A stretch of 64,000 nt of DNA from Sphingomonas citricola. GTDB taxonomy: Bacteria; Pseudomonadota; Alphaproteobacteria; Sphingomonadales; Sphingomonadaceae. Location: positions 351,324-415,323 of the forward strand of contig NZ_JAHXZM010000004.1 in the NCBI RefSeq assembly GCF_019429535.1, in the 5' to 3' direction. How positions within the stretch are numbered: the first letter of the stretch is position 1; every line of letters starts with the position of its first letter. The position numbers were made by a program, and so were the translations under genes. Of the stretch, positions 37,023 to 46,674 are shown piece by piece. The notes below the pieces were generated by a model. It saw only the letters and a program-made list of their open reading frames with translations, ran no database searches and was not told the DNA's origin.

Positions 37023-39568
37023 CAATGCGCGCGCATCAGGTCGTGGAGGTCGGCGAAGGCATTGCCCGGCCGCGCGGGCACCACGCTCGGCGCAACCTTG
37101 GGCCGCGGTCGTCCGCGCCAGATGTAACGCGGCGGTCCTTCGTCACCCGCGGTGCCGCGCTGACCGGCAGTGCGAAATCCCAGTTCCGCCATCAATCGCG
37201 CCAGCGTTTCGGGCTCGACCCCCATTGAGGTCGCGAGCGCCGGGTCGGGCGCGAACGCCGCGCGCGCGCCGCCCTCGCTCGCCGCGCGTGCCTCGTGGGC
37301 CGCGCGCGCGATCCGTTCGACCAGGTCGATCCGCACCGCCTGCGCGCCGAGCGGGCGGTATCCCATCCCGAGCATCGCACCGGGCGTCGCGCGCGGCAGC
37401 ACGGTAGCGCCCGCCGGCGGGGCAGGAGGCGCCGAACCGTGCGCCGCCGCGATCAATGCCTGCCGCCAAACGCGCACACTGGGTTTGAGTAGCCGCGGGT
37501 CGAACAGGTCGAGCGCGCCAATCGTAATGCCAGCGCGCCTCAGCCAATGGCGCGCGCCGCCGTCGAGCGCGTCGAGCGAGATCGCGAGCGGTGCGCGCGC
37601 GGCGACCCCGGCCCCCGCCTCCAGCGCGCCCGCGATGCTGCGCAGGGCGGGGCCCGCCTCCGCCGCGCGCGTCGCCTCGCTTAATCTGGCGAGCGCCGGC
37701 AATCGCCGCGCGACACTCGCCGCCACCCAGTCGCGTACCCTAGCCGCGACCCGCTCGCGCAGTGGCGTATCGAGGCAGGCGAGCGCGGGGTCGAGCACCA
37801 CCGCCGGCCGCGCGAGCGACGCACCACGCGCCAGCCGCGCCAGCTCGACCGCGTCCGCAGTAATCGCGCCGTCCTCGGCGAGCGTGAAGGCGTCGTCGCC
37901 GCCCGCGATCAGCGCCTCGGCGCGTCGCCGCCGCTCGCTCCCCAGCCTTTTTTCCGCCGTGGCGAGCAGCAGCCGCTTGTCGGCGGCGCGTGCTTCGGGT
38001 GCGACCGTGAAGCGGAAACCGTCGAGCCGCCCGATCGTGTGCGCGTCGATCGTCACCTCGCCCTGCGCGCCGATCTCGACCGGCAATTCCCCCGCACCGC
38101 TGCCGATCTTGCGCATCAGCGCGGTGGTGCGCTTGTCGACGAAGCGTTGCGTCAGGCTCGCGTGGAGCGCGTCGGACAATCGCTCCTCGACCTCGAGTGT
38201 GCGCTGTGCCCAGGTTTCGGGATCGGCAAGCCAGTCGGGGCGCTGCGCGATATAGGCCCAGCTGCGGATGCTCGCGATCCGCCCCGCGATCGTCTCGACA
38301 TCGCCGTCGGTGCGGTCGAGCCGCGCGACCTCGTCAGCGAACCATTGGTGCGGGATGTGCCCTTGCGCGAGATAGCCGAACACGCGTCCGACGAAGCGCG
38401 CGTGCGGGTCGAGGCCCAGCTTGGCGAAATCGGGAATACCGCACGCCGCCCACAACCGCTGGACGCTGCCGCGGCCGCGCGCCTCGACCGCGGCACGCAC
38501 CGCTGGATCGTCGGCCAGCCGCTTCAGCACCTTCAGGTCCAGCGCCTCGGGTGCGGCCCGCAGCGCGGTGACGGTGCCGCCGGGCATCTCGGGCTTCTTC
38601 GACAGGCTGGCGATCAGCGCATCGATGCTGCGCAGATCGGGCTCGCCCTCGCGCCAATAGAGCCAGTCGAGCCGGGGGAAGCGATGTCCCTCGATCGCCT
38701 GCACTTCCTCAGGGAGAAACGCGTCGTCGCCTTCTTCGGTCAGCGCGCCGAACGTGCCGTCACGCTGGTGCCGCCCCGCACGCCCCGCGATCTGCGCCAT
38801 TTCGGCGACCGTCAGCCGCCGCCGCCTGCGCCCGTCGAACTTGTGCAGGCCCGCGAACGCGACATGCCCGACGTCGAGGTTCAACCCCATGCCGATCGCG
38901 TCGGTCGCGACCAGGTAATCGACCTCGCCCGCCTGGAACATCTGGACCTGCGCGTTGCGCGTCCGCGGTGACAGCGCGCCCATCACCACCGCCGCGCCAC
39001 CGCGCAGGCGCCTGAGCATCTCGGCGGTCGCGTATACTTCTTCGGTGGAGAAGGCGACGATCGCGGAGCGCCGCGGCAGACGCGACAGCTTCTTGGCGCC
39101 GGCGTAGGACAGCGTCGAGAAGCGCGGCCGCTCGACGATCTCGATGCCGGGGATCAGGTTGCGCAGCACCGGGCGCAGCGCCTCCGACCCCAGGATCATC
39201 GTCTCCTCGCGCCCGCGCGCGCGCAGCAGCCGGTCGGTGAAGACGTGCCCGCGCTCCTGGTCGGCCCCGAGCTGCGCCTCGTCGATCGCGACGAACGCGA
39301 AATCGCGCTGCATCGGCATGCTCTCAACCGTGCACAGGAACCAGCGCGCATCCTTGGGGACGATCCGCTCCTCGCCCGTCACCAGCGCGACACGGTCCTT
39401 GCCCTTGATCGCGACGACGCGGTCGTAGACTTCGCGTGCCAGCAGCCGGAGCGGGAAGCCGATGCAGCCGCTCGAATGCGCGCACATCCGCTCGATCGCG
39501 AGATGGGTCTTGCCGGTGTTGGTCGGGCCCAACACTGCCGTCACCCGGGCGTTGTCACGCGCACTCAT
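37022..39568 (-). CDS. SUV3-like ATP-dependent helicase
   Basis: This helicase of about 848 residues is of the SUV3 type: Walker A GPTNTGKT at 14-21, a DEAQ-like box in VAIDEAQLG, TLSYAGAKKLSRLPRRSAIVAFS, and motif VI QIAGRAGRHQRDGTFG. SUV3 in mitochondria unwinds RNA for degradation; alphaproteobacterial homologues are poorly studied. The internal ATG 39568 (MSARDNARVTAVLG) is preferred because AAGGGCGG is in front of it; ATG 39610 would abut its site. The C-terminal half is Ala/Arg-rich and variable. Stop overlaps the S4 gene. Confidence 0.88.
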   Translation of the reverse strand: MSARDNARVTAVLGPTNTGKTHLAIERMCAHSSGCIGFPLRLLAREVYDRVVAIKGKDRVALVTGEERIVPKDARWFLCTVESMPMQRDFAFVAIDEAQLGADQERGHVFTDRLLRARGREETMILGSEALRPVLRNLIPGIEIVERPRFSTLSYAGAKKLSRLPRRSAIVAFSTEEVYATAEMLRRLRGGAAVVMGALSPRTRNAQVQMFQAGEVDYLVATDAIGMGLNLDVGHVAFAGLHKFDGRRRRRLTVAEMAQIAGRAGRHQRDGTFGALTEEGDDAFLPEEVQAIEGHRFPRLDWLYWREGEPDLRSIDALIASLSKKPEMPGGTVTALRAAPEALDLKVLKRLADDPAVRAAVEARGRGSVQRLWAACGIPDFAKLGLDPHARFVGRVFGYLAQGHIPHQWFADEVARLDRTDGDVETIAGRIASIRSWAYIAQRPDWLADPETWAQRTLEVEERLSDALHASLTQRFVDKRTTALMRKIGSGAGELPVEIGAQGEVTIDAHTIGRLDGFRFTVAPEARAADKRLLLATAEKRLGSERRRRAEALIAGGDDAFTLAEDGAITADAVELARLARGASLARPAVVLDPALACLDTPLRERVAARVRDWVAASVARRLPALARLSEATRAAEAGPALRSIAGALEAGAGVAARAPLAISLDALDGGARHWLRRAGITIGALDLFDPRLLKPSVRVWRQALIAAAHGSAPPAPPAGATVLPRATPGAMLGMGYRPLGAQAVRIDLVERIARAAHEARAASEGGARAAFAPDPALATSMGVEPETLARLMAELGFRTAGQRGTAGDEGPPRYIWRGRPRPKVAPSVVPARPGNAFADLHDLMRAH

Positions 39569-39777
39569 TACCGCCCTTACATCGGGTCGCGCGCGGGGCG
39601 ATGCAATCATTTCCTTTCGGCCGAACGGCTTCGTCGCGCGGCGCGAACGCCCGGTCGTGAACGAGGTCCGCCGGCGCGGCGGTTAATTTGACTTTAGGGT
39701 CTCGCGTCCACAACGCGGCGACCCAGGTGCCGGGGGGATACGGCGCAGCTTTGTTCAATCGGGGCGGGGACGCCGTT

Positions 39778-41271
39778 TTGTTTCTGCGTGAACAGCAAGG
39801 GCTGGAACTGGCAGGTGCCGCGGGATCGGCGCGCAGGCGCGCGCTTGTCCCTGCAGCGCCCCTCCACGTGCCGCCGCCGCCACCGCTGCTCGACCGGCTG
39901 CGCGACGCCGCTTATCGCACCGACTGGGTCCCCGATCTCGGCCAGAACATCGGCAGCCGCACCTGGTGGCGCGGTGCCGCCACCTGCGCCGCGCTGATCA
40001 CCGCGGCGTGGATGACGCGCCCCGGCATCCCGCCCGTGCTCGGCTACGCCCCCGCCGTCGTCACCGGCGCGGCGCTTGAGGAAACCCGCACACAGGCGAT
40101 CGCGCCGCTGGGCCTCGGGGCCACGACCGGGCGCCGCATGGCGGCCTCCGGGCTCGTCCGCCACCTGGCCGAAACGCCCGAGCGGCCGCAGATCGACCTG
40201 ACCGTGACGTTGGGCGACGGCGATACGCTCGGCCACGCGCTGCAACGCGCGGGCGTCGGCATGAACGAGGCCGCGCGCGTCGCGACGCTGGTCGCGGGTG
40301 CGGTATCGCTCGATCAATTGAAACCCGGCACGATCCTGTCGCTGACGATGGGGCGCCGCCCGTCGCGGCTGCAACCCCGGCCGATCGAGAAGCTGTCGTT
40401 CCGCGCCGGGTTCGACCTGAACCTGGCGGTCAACCGTGCGGGCGAAGACCTGCTGCTCGATCGCCAGCCGATCCGCATCGACCGCGCGCCGCTGCGCGTC
40501 CGCGGGCTGGTGGGCGACAGCCTTTATCGCTCGATGCGCGCCGCGGGCGTGCCGGCGCGCATCGTCGAATCCTACATCAAGGCGGTCGCCGCGCGCATGC
40601 CGATCGGTGAAGTCGGTGCCGCCGACATGTTCGACATCGTCGCGGATCAGGCGCGCGCCGCAACCGGCGAGGTCGAGGTCGGTCAACTGCAATATGCCGG
40701 GCTGGTCGACGCCGCGGGCAGGCGCCGGCTGCAGCTCGTCCGCTGGGGCGACCGCGACGGCAGCGGCGGCAGCTTCATGGACCCGGCGGGCCAGGTCGAA
40801 CGGCGCGGCTTCATGGGGATGCCGGTCGCGGGGCGCGTCACCTCGACCTTCGGCTATCGCATGCACCCGCTGCTCGGCTTCATGCGGATGCACAAGGGGC
40901 TCGACATCGGCGCGCCCTATGGCAGCCCGATCTACGCCGCGATCGACGGCGTCGTCGCCTTTGCCGGGCGCAGCGGCGGGTACGGCAATTTCGTCAAGCT
41001 GGCGCATTCCGGCGGCTACGCCTCGGGCTACGGCCACATGAGCCGGATCGCGGTGTCGCCGGGCAGCCATGTCGCGCGCGGGCAGGTGATCGGCTACGTC
41101 GGCTCGACCGGCATGTCGACCGGCCCGCACCTGCACTGGGAAGTGTGGAGGAACGGCGTGCCCGTGAACCCGCGCTCGATCTCCTTGTCGAGTGTACAGA
41201 CCGTATCGGGCGACACGTTGCGGGGATTGAAGACAAAGCTGGCGCAGTTACTGTCCACTCCGGCCCACTGA
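39778..41271 (+). CDS. M23 family metallopeptidase
   Basis: This murein endopeptidase of about 497 residues has a membrane segment near 80-95 after MFLREQQGLELAG, a LysM-like/SPOR-free middle region with LTVTLGDGDTLGHALQRAG, and a C-terminal LytM domain. The zinc ligands are visible: HKGLDIGAPYGS (HxxxD) and GPHLHWEVWRNG (HxH). It should cleave peptide cross-links in peptidoglycan. A TTG start at 39778, 7 nt after GGGGCGGGGA, matches the family's N-terminus; TTG 39751 or 39688 are possible. It converges with lptA. Confidence 0.88.
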   Translation: MFLREQQGLELAGAAGSARRRALVPAAPLHVPPPPPLLDRLRDAAYRTDWVPDLGQNIGSRTWWRGAATCAALITAAWMTRPGIPPVLGYAPAVVTGAALEETRTQAIAPLGLGATTGRRMAASGLVRHLAETPERPQIDLTVTLGDGDTLGHALQRAGVGMNEAARVATLVAGAVSLDQLKPGTILSLTMGRRPSRLQPRPIEKLSFRAGFDLNLAVNRAGEDLLLDRQPIRIDRAPLRVRGLVGDSLYRSMRAAGVPARIVESYIKAVAARMPIGEVGAADMFDIVADQARAATGEVEVGQLQYAGLVDAAGRRRLQLVRWGDRDGSGGSFMDPAGQVERRGFMGMPVAGRVTSTFGYRMHPLLGFMRMHKGLDIGAPYGSPIYAAIDGVVAFAGRSGGYGNFVKLAHSGGYASGYGHMSRIAVSPGSHVARGQVIGYVGSTGMSTGPHLHWEVWRNGVPVNPRSISLSSVQTVSGDTLRGLKTKLAQLLSTPAH

Positions 41272-41326
41272 CGCGGCCGTTACCGGCGACCTCTTCGCCC
41301 CCGGTCAGGAAGAACGGCGACCGCGC

Positions 41327-41866
41327 CTACTTGCGCTTGGGGACCGAGAAGGTGCCCGTCACGCGCCCGGTCGGCGCCTGCTGCACGTTGCCCGTCGCAC
41401 CGCTGCCGCCGCGCACGGCCGATCCGTCGATCACCGCGCGTCCGGTATCGAGGTTGATCGTCAGCCGCGCGCCGTTGACCGTGTTCGGTCCCTGCGTCAG
41501 TCTGACCGCGCCCAGCATCGTGATGACGCGGCGGTTGAGGTCGTAGATCGCATATTGCCCGCGCGCAGTCTGGTCGGGGCGACGCACCGTCACGCCACCT
41601 GACGCGTCGAGCCTCGACACCTGCGGGTTCCCGTCGATCACCTGCCCGGTGTAGGCGACGTTCATCCGTTCGGCGTTCAGCGTCATCTCCGCCTGGCGCA
41701 CCGCGACATTGCCGGTCAGCACCGCGCGATTCGCCTTGTCCTGCAGCTCGATCTGGTCCGCACCGAAATCGATCGGGGCGTTGGTGTTGTGCTTGCTCTG
41801 CGCGGCCACGGAGGTGGCGACGAGCAACAGCGACAGGAGGGGGAGCGAGCGACGCATGGCGCTCAT
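41327..41866 (-). CDS. lptA: LptA/OstA family LPS transport protein
   Basis: The 179-residue periplasmic protein carries a signal peptide (MRRSLPLLSLLLVATSVAA) and the OstA domain: PIDFGADQIELQDKANRAVLTGNVAVRQAEMTLNAERM, followed by further beta strands. LptA bridges the inner-membrane LptB2FGC pump and LptD in the outer membrane. ATG 41866 overlaps the lptC stop (ATGA), so they are coupled. lptB, normally next, is not in this cluster. Confidence 0.9.
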   Translation of the reverse strand: MSAMRRSLPLLSLLLVATSVAAQSKHNTNAPIDFGADQIELQDKANRAVLTGNVAVRQAEMTLNAERMNVAYTGQVIDGNPQVSRLDASGGVTVRRPDQTARGQYAIYDLNRRVITMLGAVRLTQGPNTVNGARLTINLDTGRAVIDGSAVRGGSGATGNVQQAPTGRVTGTFSVPKRK

Positions 41867-42501
41867 TTCGTTTGTCTCGGCACGATGCGCAAGCGCGCGT
41901 TGCCGTTCAACCGCACGGTGCGCGATTCGAGGTCGGCCGACATGCTGTTCGCACTGAAATTGCCCTGCCTGACCGTGCCCGTCACCGGTGCGGTCGAGGT
42001 GAGCTGCCGGGTCTTCAGATCGACGTCGGCGTTCGAGGTGTCGAGCGTGTAATTGTTGGGCGCGCGCACCGCGATTCCGCCGTCGACGCGGACCTTCTCG
42101 GTATCCATGTCGTAGCGCGCGCGCGGCGCGGTCATCCGGGCGGGGCCGTCCTGCAACTGGATCGCCGCCGCCATCTGCTGGATCCGCACGACCGCCTCGG
42201 CCGAGCTCTTCTGCACTGCGGAGCCCGCGTCGAGCTGGAACGGCTGCCCCTTGCTGTCGGTGCCGCGATAGGTCGCCGATTGCAGCTTCAGCCGCTCCTT
42301 CGCGACATCGACCTTGTTCTTGTCGAGCACGAACGACACGTCGCCCGCCATCGTCAGCGGCGCCATCACCAGGAACGCGGTCAGCACGCCGATCGAGGCG
42401 GGGATGACCCAGTTCGAGGTGCGGACCAGACGGTCGTGCCGCCCGCCCGGACGCGCCCATTGCTGGCGATCCGACAAGGTCCGGCGGGCAAGCTCGCTCA
42501 T
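41863..42501 (-). CDS. lptC: LPS export ABC transporter periplasmic protein LptC
   Basis: The 212-residue protein has a cytoplasmic N-terminus, one membrane anchor at about 30-50 (WVIPASIGVLTAFLVMAPLTM) and an LptC-type periplasmic jellyroll (FVLDKNKVDVAKERLKLQSATYRGTDSKGQPF). It passes LPS from LptB2FG to LptA. Start 42501 has GGAGGAG in front of it. It sits 16 nt after rnd and overlaps lptA, giving the order rnd-lptC-lptA common in alphaproteobacteria. Confidence 0.93.
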   Translation of the reverse strand: MSELARRTLSDRQQWARPGGRHDRLVRTSNWVIPASIGVLTAFLVMAPLTMAGDVSFVLDKNKVDVAKERLKLQSATYRGTDSKGQPFQLDAGSAVQKSSAEAVVRIQQMAAAIQLQDGPARMTAPRARYDMDTEKVRVDGGIAVRAPNNYTLDTSNADVDLKTRQLTSTAPVTGTVRQGNFSANSMSADLESRTVRLNGNARLRIVPRQTK

Positions 42502-42517
42502 CTGCTCCTCCGATGCC

Positions 42518-43138
42518 TCAGGCGTGCGCGAAGATGTCGACCTCGGGCCAGCCCGCAATGTCGAGTTCGGCGCGCGCGGGCAGGAAATCGAAACACGCCT
42601 GCGCCAGTTCCATGCGCCCCTCGCGCACCAGCCGCCGGTCGAGCTCCTCCTTCATGCGGTGGAGGTAGCGGACATCGGAGGCGGCGTAATCGCGCTGCGC
42701 GTCCGACAGTTCGGGCCCGCCCCAGTCGGACGATTGCTGCTGCTTGGAAATGTCCTGGCCGAGCAGTTCCTTCGCCAGCTCCTTCAACCCGTGACGATCG
42801 GTGTAGGTGCGCACCAGTCGCGACGCGATCTTGGTGCAATAAACCGGCGCCGCCACCACGCCCAGGTAGAAACGCAGCGCGGCGATGTCGAAGCGACCGA
42901 AATGATAGAGCTTCAACCGCGCCGGATCGGCGAGCACGCGCTTCAGGTTGGGCGCGGCGTAATCGCTGCCGGGGTTGAAGCGCACGAGATGCTCGTCGCC
43001 CAGCCCGTCGGACAATTGCACCACGCACAACCGGTCGCGCGGGGTGATCAGCCCCATCGTCTCGGTATCGACCGCGATCGCGGCACCGGGCGCGAACACG
43101 TCGCCGGGAAGGTCTTCCTCGTGGAAATAAACAGCCAT
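42518..43138 (-). CDS. rnd: Ribonuclease D-like 3'-5' exonuclease
   Basis: This 206-residue single-domain DEDD exonuclease has Exo I AIAVDTETMGLI, Exo II region RLKLYHFGRFDIAAL and Exo III SDAQRDYAASDVRYLHRM, so the four acidic residues of the active site are present. It lacks the HRDC domains of E. coli RNase D, as is usual for short alphaproteobacterial members. It probably trims tRNA or other RNA 3' ends. It leads into lptC. Confidence 0.9.
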   Translation of the reverse strand: MAVYFHEEDLPGDVFAPGAAIAVDTETMGLITPRDRLCVVQLSDGLGDEHLVRFNPGSDYAAPNLKRVLADPARLKLYHFGRFDIAALRFYLGVVAAPVYCTKIASRLVRTYTDRHGLKELAKELLGQDISKQQQSSDWGGPELSDAQRDYAASDVRYLHRMKEELDRRLVREGRMELAQACFDFLPARAELDIAGWPEVDIFAHA

Positions 43139-43205
43139 GCGGTCCGCCGTAGCTTGCGCCGCGCGTCCGCTCAATGGGCGCGACTGCGCATTCACCCGCC
43201 CACCT

Positions 43206-44141
43206 TCATCCCTCGTCGGCGTAGATCGCGATCTTCGCCTCGCCGTCCGCCGACACCTGTCCGCGGTACATGCCCTTGGTCGTGAAGCTCCACACCGCCT
43301 CACCCGCGCTGCCGGTCACGATCACGCCGCCGCTGCCGCCCAGCGCCGCGACCCCCGCCATCACCGCGTCGGCGGCGACCTGCAGCGGCTCGCCCAGCAT
43401 CCGCACGCGCGCGCCGATCTCGTGCCCGACGCTCTCGCGGATGAAGAATTCGCCCGATCCGGTCGCCGACACCGCGCAGGCGCGATCGTCAGCGTAGGTG
43501 CCCGCGCCGATCAGCGGCGAATCGCCGACGCGGCCCCAACGCTTGCCCGTCACTCCGCCGGTCGAGGTCGCGGCCGCGACGTGGCCGTTCATGTCGCACG
43601 CCACCGCGCCGACGGTGCCGTATTTCATGTCGACGTCGAACCAGTCCTCGCTTTCCTTCATCGCGGCCAATTGCGCGCGGCGCTCGGGGATCACGAACCA
43701 GTCCTCGCCCGCCTGCTCGACACCCTGCTCGCGCGCGAACGTGTCCGCCCCCGCGCCGGTCAGCAGAACGTGCGGGCTGCAGTCCTTGACCGCACGCGCG
43801 AGCGTGACCGGATTGCGTGCCGCACTCACCCCCGCGACCGCGCCTGCCGACCGGTCGCGCCCGTCCATGATCGCGGCGTCGAGTTCGACCTTGCCCTCGA
43901 ACGTCAGCACCGCGCCGCGCGCGGAGTTGAAGTGCGCGTCATCCTCCAGCACGCGCACCGCCGCCTCGACCGCGTCGATAGCTGCGCCCCCGCCTGCCAG
44001 CACTGCCCCACCGGCCTCGAGCGCACGGGTGAGGCCGGCGCGCGCGCCCGCGTCCTGCTCGGGCGTCAGCACGCCGCGTGTGATGATCCCCGCGCCGCCG
44101 TGGATCACTAGCGTCCAGCGCGGCGGATGCTCGGTCGTCAT
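43206..44141 (-). CDS. Isoaspartyl peptidase / L-asparaginase
   Basis: The 311-residue N-terminal nucleophile (Ntn) hydrolase starts with PRWTLVIHGGAGIITRG and is predicted to autocleave before the Thr in KYGTVGAVACD, which becomes the catalytic residue. Other motifs are NSARGAV and TGGVTGKRWGRVGDSPLIGAGTYADD. It removes beta-aspartyl dipeptides and asparagine. The ATG at 44141 follows GGAG by 6 nt; ATG 44153 lies before that site. It starts 19 nt after the upstream acyltransferase gene stop. Confidence 0.94.
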   Translation of the reverse strand: MTTEHPPRWTLVIHGGAGIITRGVLTPEQDAGARAGLTRALEAGGAVLAGGGAAIDAVEAAVRVLEDDAHFNSARGAVLTFEGKVELDAAIMDGRDRSAGAVAGVSAARNPVTLARAVKDCSPHVLLTGAGADTFAREQGVEQAGEDWFVIPERRAQLAAMKESEDWFDVDMKYGTVGAVACDMNGHVAAATSTGGVTGKRWGRVGDSPLIGAGTYADDRACAVSATGSGEFFIRESVGHEIGARVRMLGEPLQVAADAVMAGVAALGGSGGVIVTGSAGEAVWSFTTKGMYRGQVSADGEAKIAIYADEG

Positions 44142-44160
44142 CGATAACTCCATGTGATGG

Positions 44161-45330
44161 TCAGGCGATCGCAGGACGCGGATCGACGTGGGTGCGCTTC
44201 GACGCGTGGCGCCTCAGCCCGATCAGCGGCCTGACCAGCGGTACCGCACGCCCGGCGAGGTAGAAGGCCCAGCATCCCGCCACGGTCGCCGCGACCAGGA
44301 TCAGGAAATCGGCCAGCACCGGCAATCCCGCACGGGTCAGCCACCAACCCACGACCACGATCACGGTCTGGTGAATGATGTAGAACGGGAACACCGCCTC
44401 GGTCAGCATTGGGCGCCAGCGATGGTCGTGGTTCCAGTGGCTGTCCGCGAGCCCGATCAGCGCTGCGATCGCGAACCAGCCCTCGACCGCGCGCGCGATC
44501 GAGAACAGTTCGCCCGTCCCCGCCGGCGCGCCCGCGACGCCCGGCCACGTCAGCTCGATCCCGGCGACGAGCGCGTAGGACGCGAGCGCCACGCCTGCCG
44601 CGAGCTTCCACCAGCGGACGAAACTCGCCAGCGTTGCGTCCGCGCGCGCCAGCGCGAAGCCGAACAGGAATGCGGGGAAATAGGTCGCGTGCGCCACCCA
44701 GTCGCCCAGCACCGCGTGCGTCTCGCGTCCGCCGGGGAACAGCACAAGATTGACCAGCACCATCCAGACGAGCGGCAGCAACAACAGTACCGGCCCGCGG
44801 AACAGCCAGGCGAAGCCCTGCTGCGCCCGCGCGCGCGCGGCCTTCGGCGTCACCGCCACCGCCAGCGTGATCGCCAGCGTGTAGAGCCACAGATAGGCGA
44901 CGAACCACAGGTGGTTCCACGTCGGTAGCGGTACCCCCATCGCCGCGTCGAAGCGGAAGTAATCGTGCCACCAGAACCACGCGTAACCGTGCGGGTAGCC
45001 GCGTTTCGCGACCAGCTCGACCCACGCCTGCGGCGGTACGATCACCACCATCCCGAAGATGAGCGGTACCAGCAGCCGCGCGGTGCGGTTGCGCGCGAAC
45101 CGCCAGCGGCTCGACTGCCGCTTGAGCAGCGCGCGGCTGGCATAGCCCGACACGATGAACAGCAGCGACAATCGCCACGGGTTGGTCGCCATCATCGGCA
45201 CCGTCGCCCAGGCGGGGCCGGCAAGCTTCACGTGATAATCCCACGGCACGAACACCATGCCGACATGGTAGAGGATCAGGAGCGCGAAGGCGCCGATGCG
45301 GAGCCAGTCGAGCCCGTAATGGCGTTGCAT
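44161..45330 (-). CDS. Acyltransferase 3 / OpgC-like membrane protein (copy 1)
   Basis: This 389-residue polytopic protein has about ten membrane helices. It opens MQRHYGLDWLRIGAFALLILYH, which has the conserved early His of acyltransferase-3 proteins and the D-WLR segment; HLWFVAYLWLYT follows and FPFYIIHQTVIVVVGWW carries a late His. Such proteins O-acylate or succinylate periplasmic glucans, LPS or other polysaccharides. A paralogue with the same opening lies 37 nt upstream, so both are probably co-transcribed with the downstream asparaginase. Confidence 0.88.
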   Translation of the reverse strand: MQRHYGLDWLRIGAFALLILYHVGMVFVPWDYHVKLAGPAWATVPMMATNPWRLSLLFIVSGYASRALLKRQSSRWRFARNRTARLLVPLIFGMVVIVPPQAWVELVAKRGYPHGYAWFWWHDYFRFDAAMGVPLPTWNHLWFVAYLWLYTLAITLAVAVTPKAARARAQQGFAWLFRGPVLLLLPLVWMVLVNLVLFPGGRETHAVLGDWVAHATYFPAFLFGFALARADATLASFVRWWKLAAGVALASYALVAGIELTWPGVAGAPAGTGELFSIARAVEGWFAIAALIGLADSHWNHDHRWRPMLTEAVFPFYIIHQTVIVVVGWWLTRAGLPVLADFLILVAATVAGCWAFYLAGRAVPLVRPLIGLRRHASKRTHVDPRPAIA

Positions 45331-45367
45331 GGCCGCGCGCCTAGCAGGTTCGCACAGGCCGCGCCAA

Positions 45368-46567
45368 TCACTCCGCCGCGACCATGCCCGCACGCGATGG
45401 CGTCGCGGGCAGGGCGCCCAGCCCCGCGACCGGCCTGAGCAGCGGCACCGCGCGCGCGATCAGATAGAAGCCGACGCACGCCGCCGCCGTCACCGTCAGC
45501 ACGACCGCGAACCCCACCAGCGCCGACAGCCCGAGCGGCAGGATCGCCCAGGTGGTGACCACGATCACCGGATGGTGGATGAGATAGGCCGGGAATACGC
45601 CCTCGGCCAATCGCGCGCGCCACGCGGCATCGTGATCGAGCCAGCGGTCGGCGACGTGGAGCAGGATCAGCAGCATCGCCCATGCCATCGCCGCCTGCGC
45701 GGCACGCTCGGCTGCGGCGACGAGGTGCGGCGGCACTGCACTGCCGGGATAGCGATGCTCGACAAACGCCGACACGCATCCGCACACCAGCGCCACCGGC
45801 ACCGCCGGGCGCCAGTGCGCCGCGATCCGCTGCCACAGCAGCGGCGACCCGCCCAATGCGAAGCCGAACAGCAGGAACGAGCCGTATTGCACGTGCCCGC
45901 TCCAGTCGACGAACAGGCCGTGCTGCTCGGGCACGACGAACATCAGCGACAGCCGCGCCGCCGCCAGCAGCGCGACCGGTGCCCACAGGATCCGGCCGTT
46001 CGCGGTCAACGCCTCGACGCGCGCCTGCACCCACGCCAGCCCGCGCACGCGAACGAGCAGCGCCAGCAGCATCGTGTAGGTCCACAGATACAGCACGAAC
46101 CACAGATGCTCCCACGCCGGGAACCCCAGCCCGTAGCGCGGCGCGGGCGACCAATATTCGTGCAACCAATATTGCCCCAGTGTCATCGGATCGCCCGCCA
46201 GCCGCGCGCGCACCCACAATTCCGGGACCAGCAGTACCAGCAACCCGAACGCCAGCGGGATCAGCAACCGCTTGCTGCGCCCGCGCACGAACGCGTCGAG
46301 CGACGCCGACCGCATCAAGAGCCGCCGCGTCGCGAAGCCCGATACCGCGAACAGCAGCGGCAGCCGCCACGGCGTCAGGAACGCGAGCGGCACGACCAGG
46401 GCGGCGTTGCTCTGCGGCCATTTGATCACCCAGTGGCCGGGCGCGAACACCAGCGTCGCATGGTAGAGGATCAGCAGCGCGAACGCCCCGATCCGGAGCC
46501 AGTCGAGGCCGTAATGCCGACCGGACAGATGCCGGGCAGGGGGGTGGGCGCGCATGACCCCGCTCAT
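45368..46567 (-). CDS. Acyltransferase 3 / OpgC-like membrane protein (copy 2)
   Basis: The 399-residue paralogue of the gene that follows it has ten or so membrane helices and the same RHYGLDWLRIGAFALLILYH opening, then HLWFVLYLWTYT and FPAYLIHHPVIVVTTW. The substrate is unknown. ATG 46567 is used; ATG 46555 would shorten it by four residues. It is divergent from ispG (107 nt apart), so this short gap must contain both promoters. The tandem pair probably reflects duplication followed by specialisation. Confidence 0.87.
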   Translation of the reverse strand: MSGVMRAHPPARHLSGRHYGLDWLRIGAFALLILYHATLVFAPGHWVIKWPQSNAALVVPLAFLTPWRLPLLFAVSGFATRRLLMRSASLDAFVRGRSKRLLIPLAFGLLVLLVPELWVRARLAGDPMTLGQYWLHEYWSPAPRYGLGFPAWEHLWFVLYLWTYTMLLALLVRVRGLAWVQARVEALTANGRILWAPVALLAAARLSLMFVVPEQHGLFVDWSGHVQYGSFLLFGFALGGSPLLWQRIAAHWRPAVPVALVCGCVSAFVEHRYPGSAVPPHLVAAAERAAQAAMAWAMLLILLHVADRWLDHDAAWRARLAEGVFPAYLIHHPVIVVTTWAILPLGLSALVGFAVVLTVTAAACVGFYLIARAVPLLRPVAGLGALPATPSRAGMVAAE

Positions 46568-46674
46568 AGCTTGCGTCTTCTCAACGAAACGTTGCTGCCA
46601 CGCCGATGCCGACCGAGGCGAGGGCGCGCGCGCTGGGCTTTCGGCCGGGCCCGCGCACGCGTATATGAGCGAAC

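Noticed and set aside
39694..41136. Minus-strand frame of about 480 codons opposite the M23 peptidase
   Set aside because: Shadow of a GC-rich gene; the plus strand has conserved zinc ligands.
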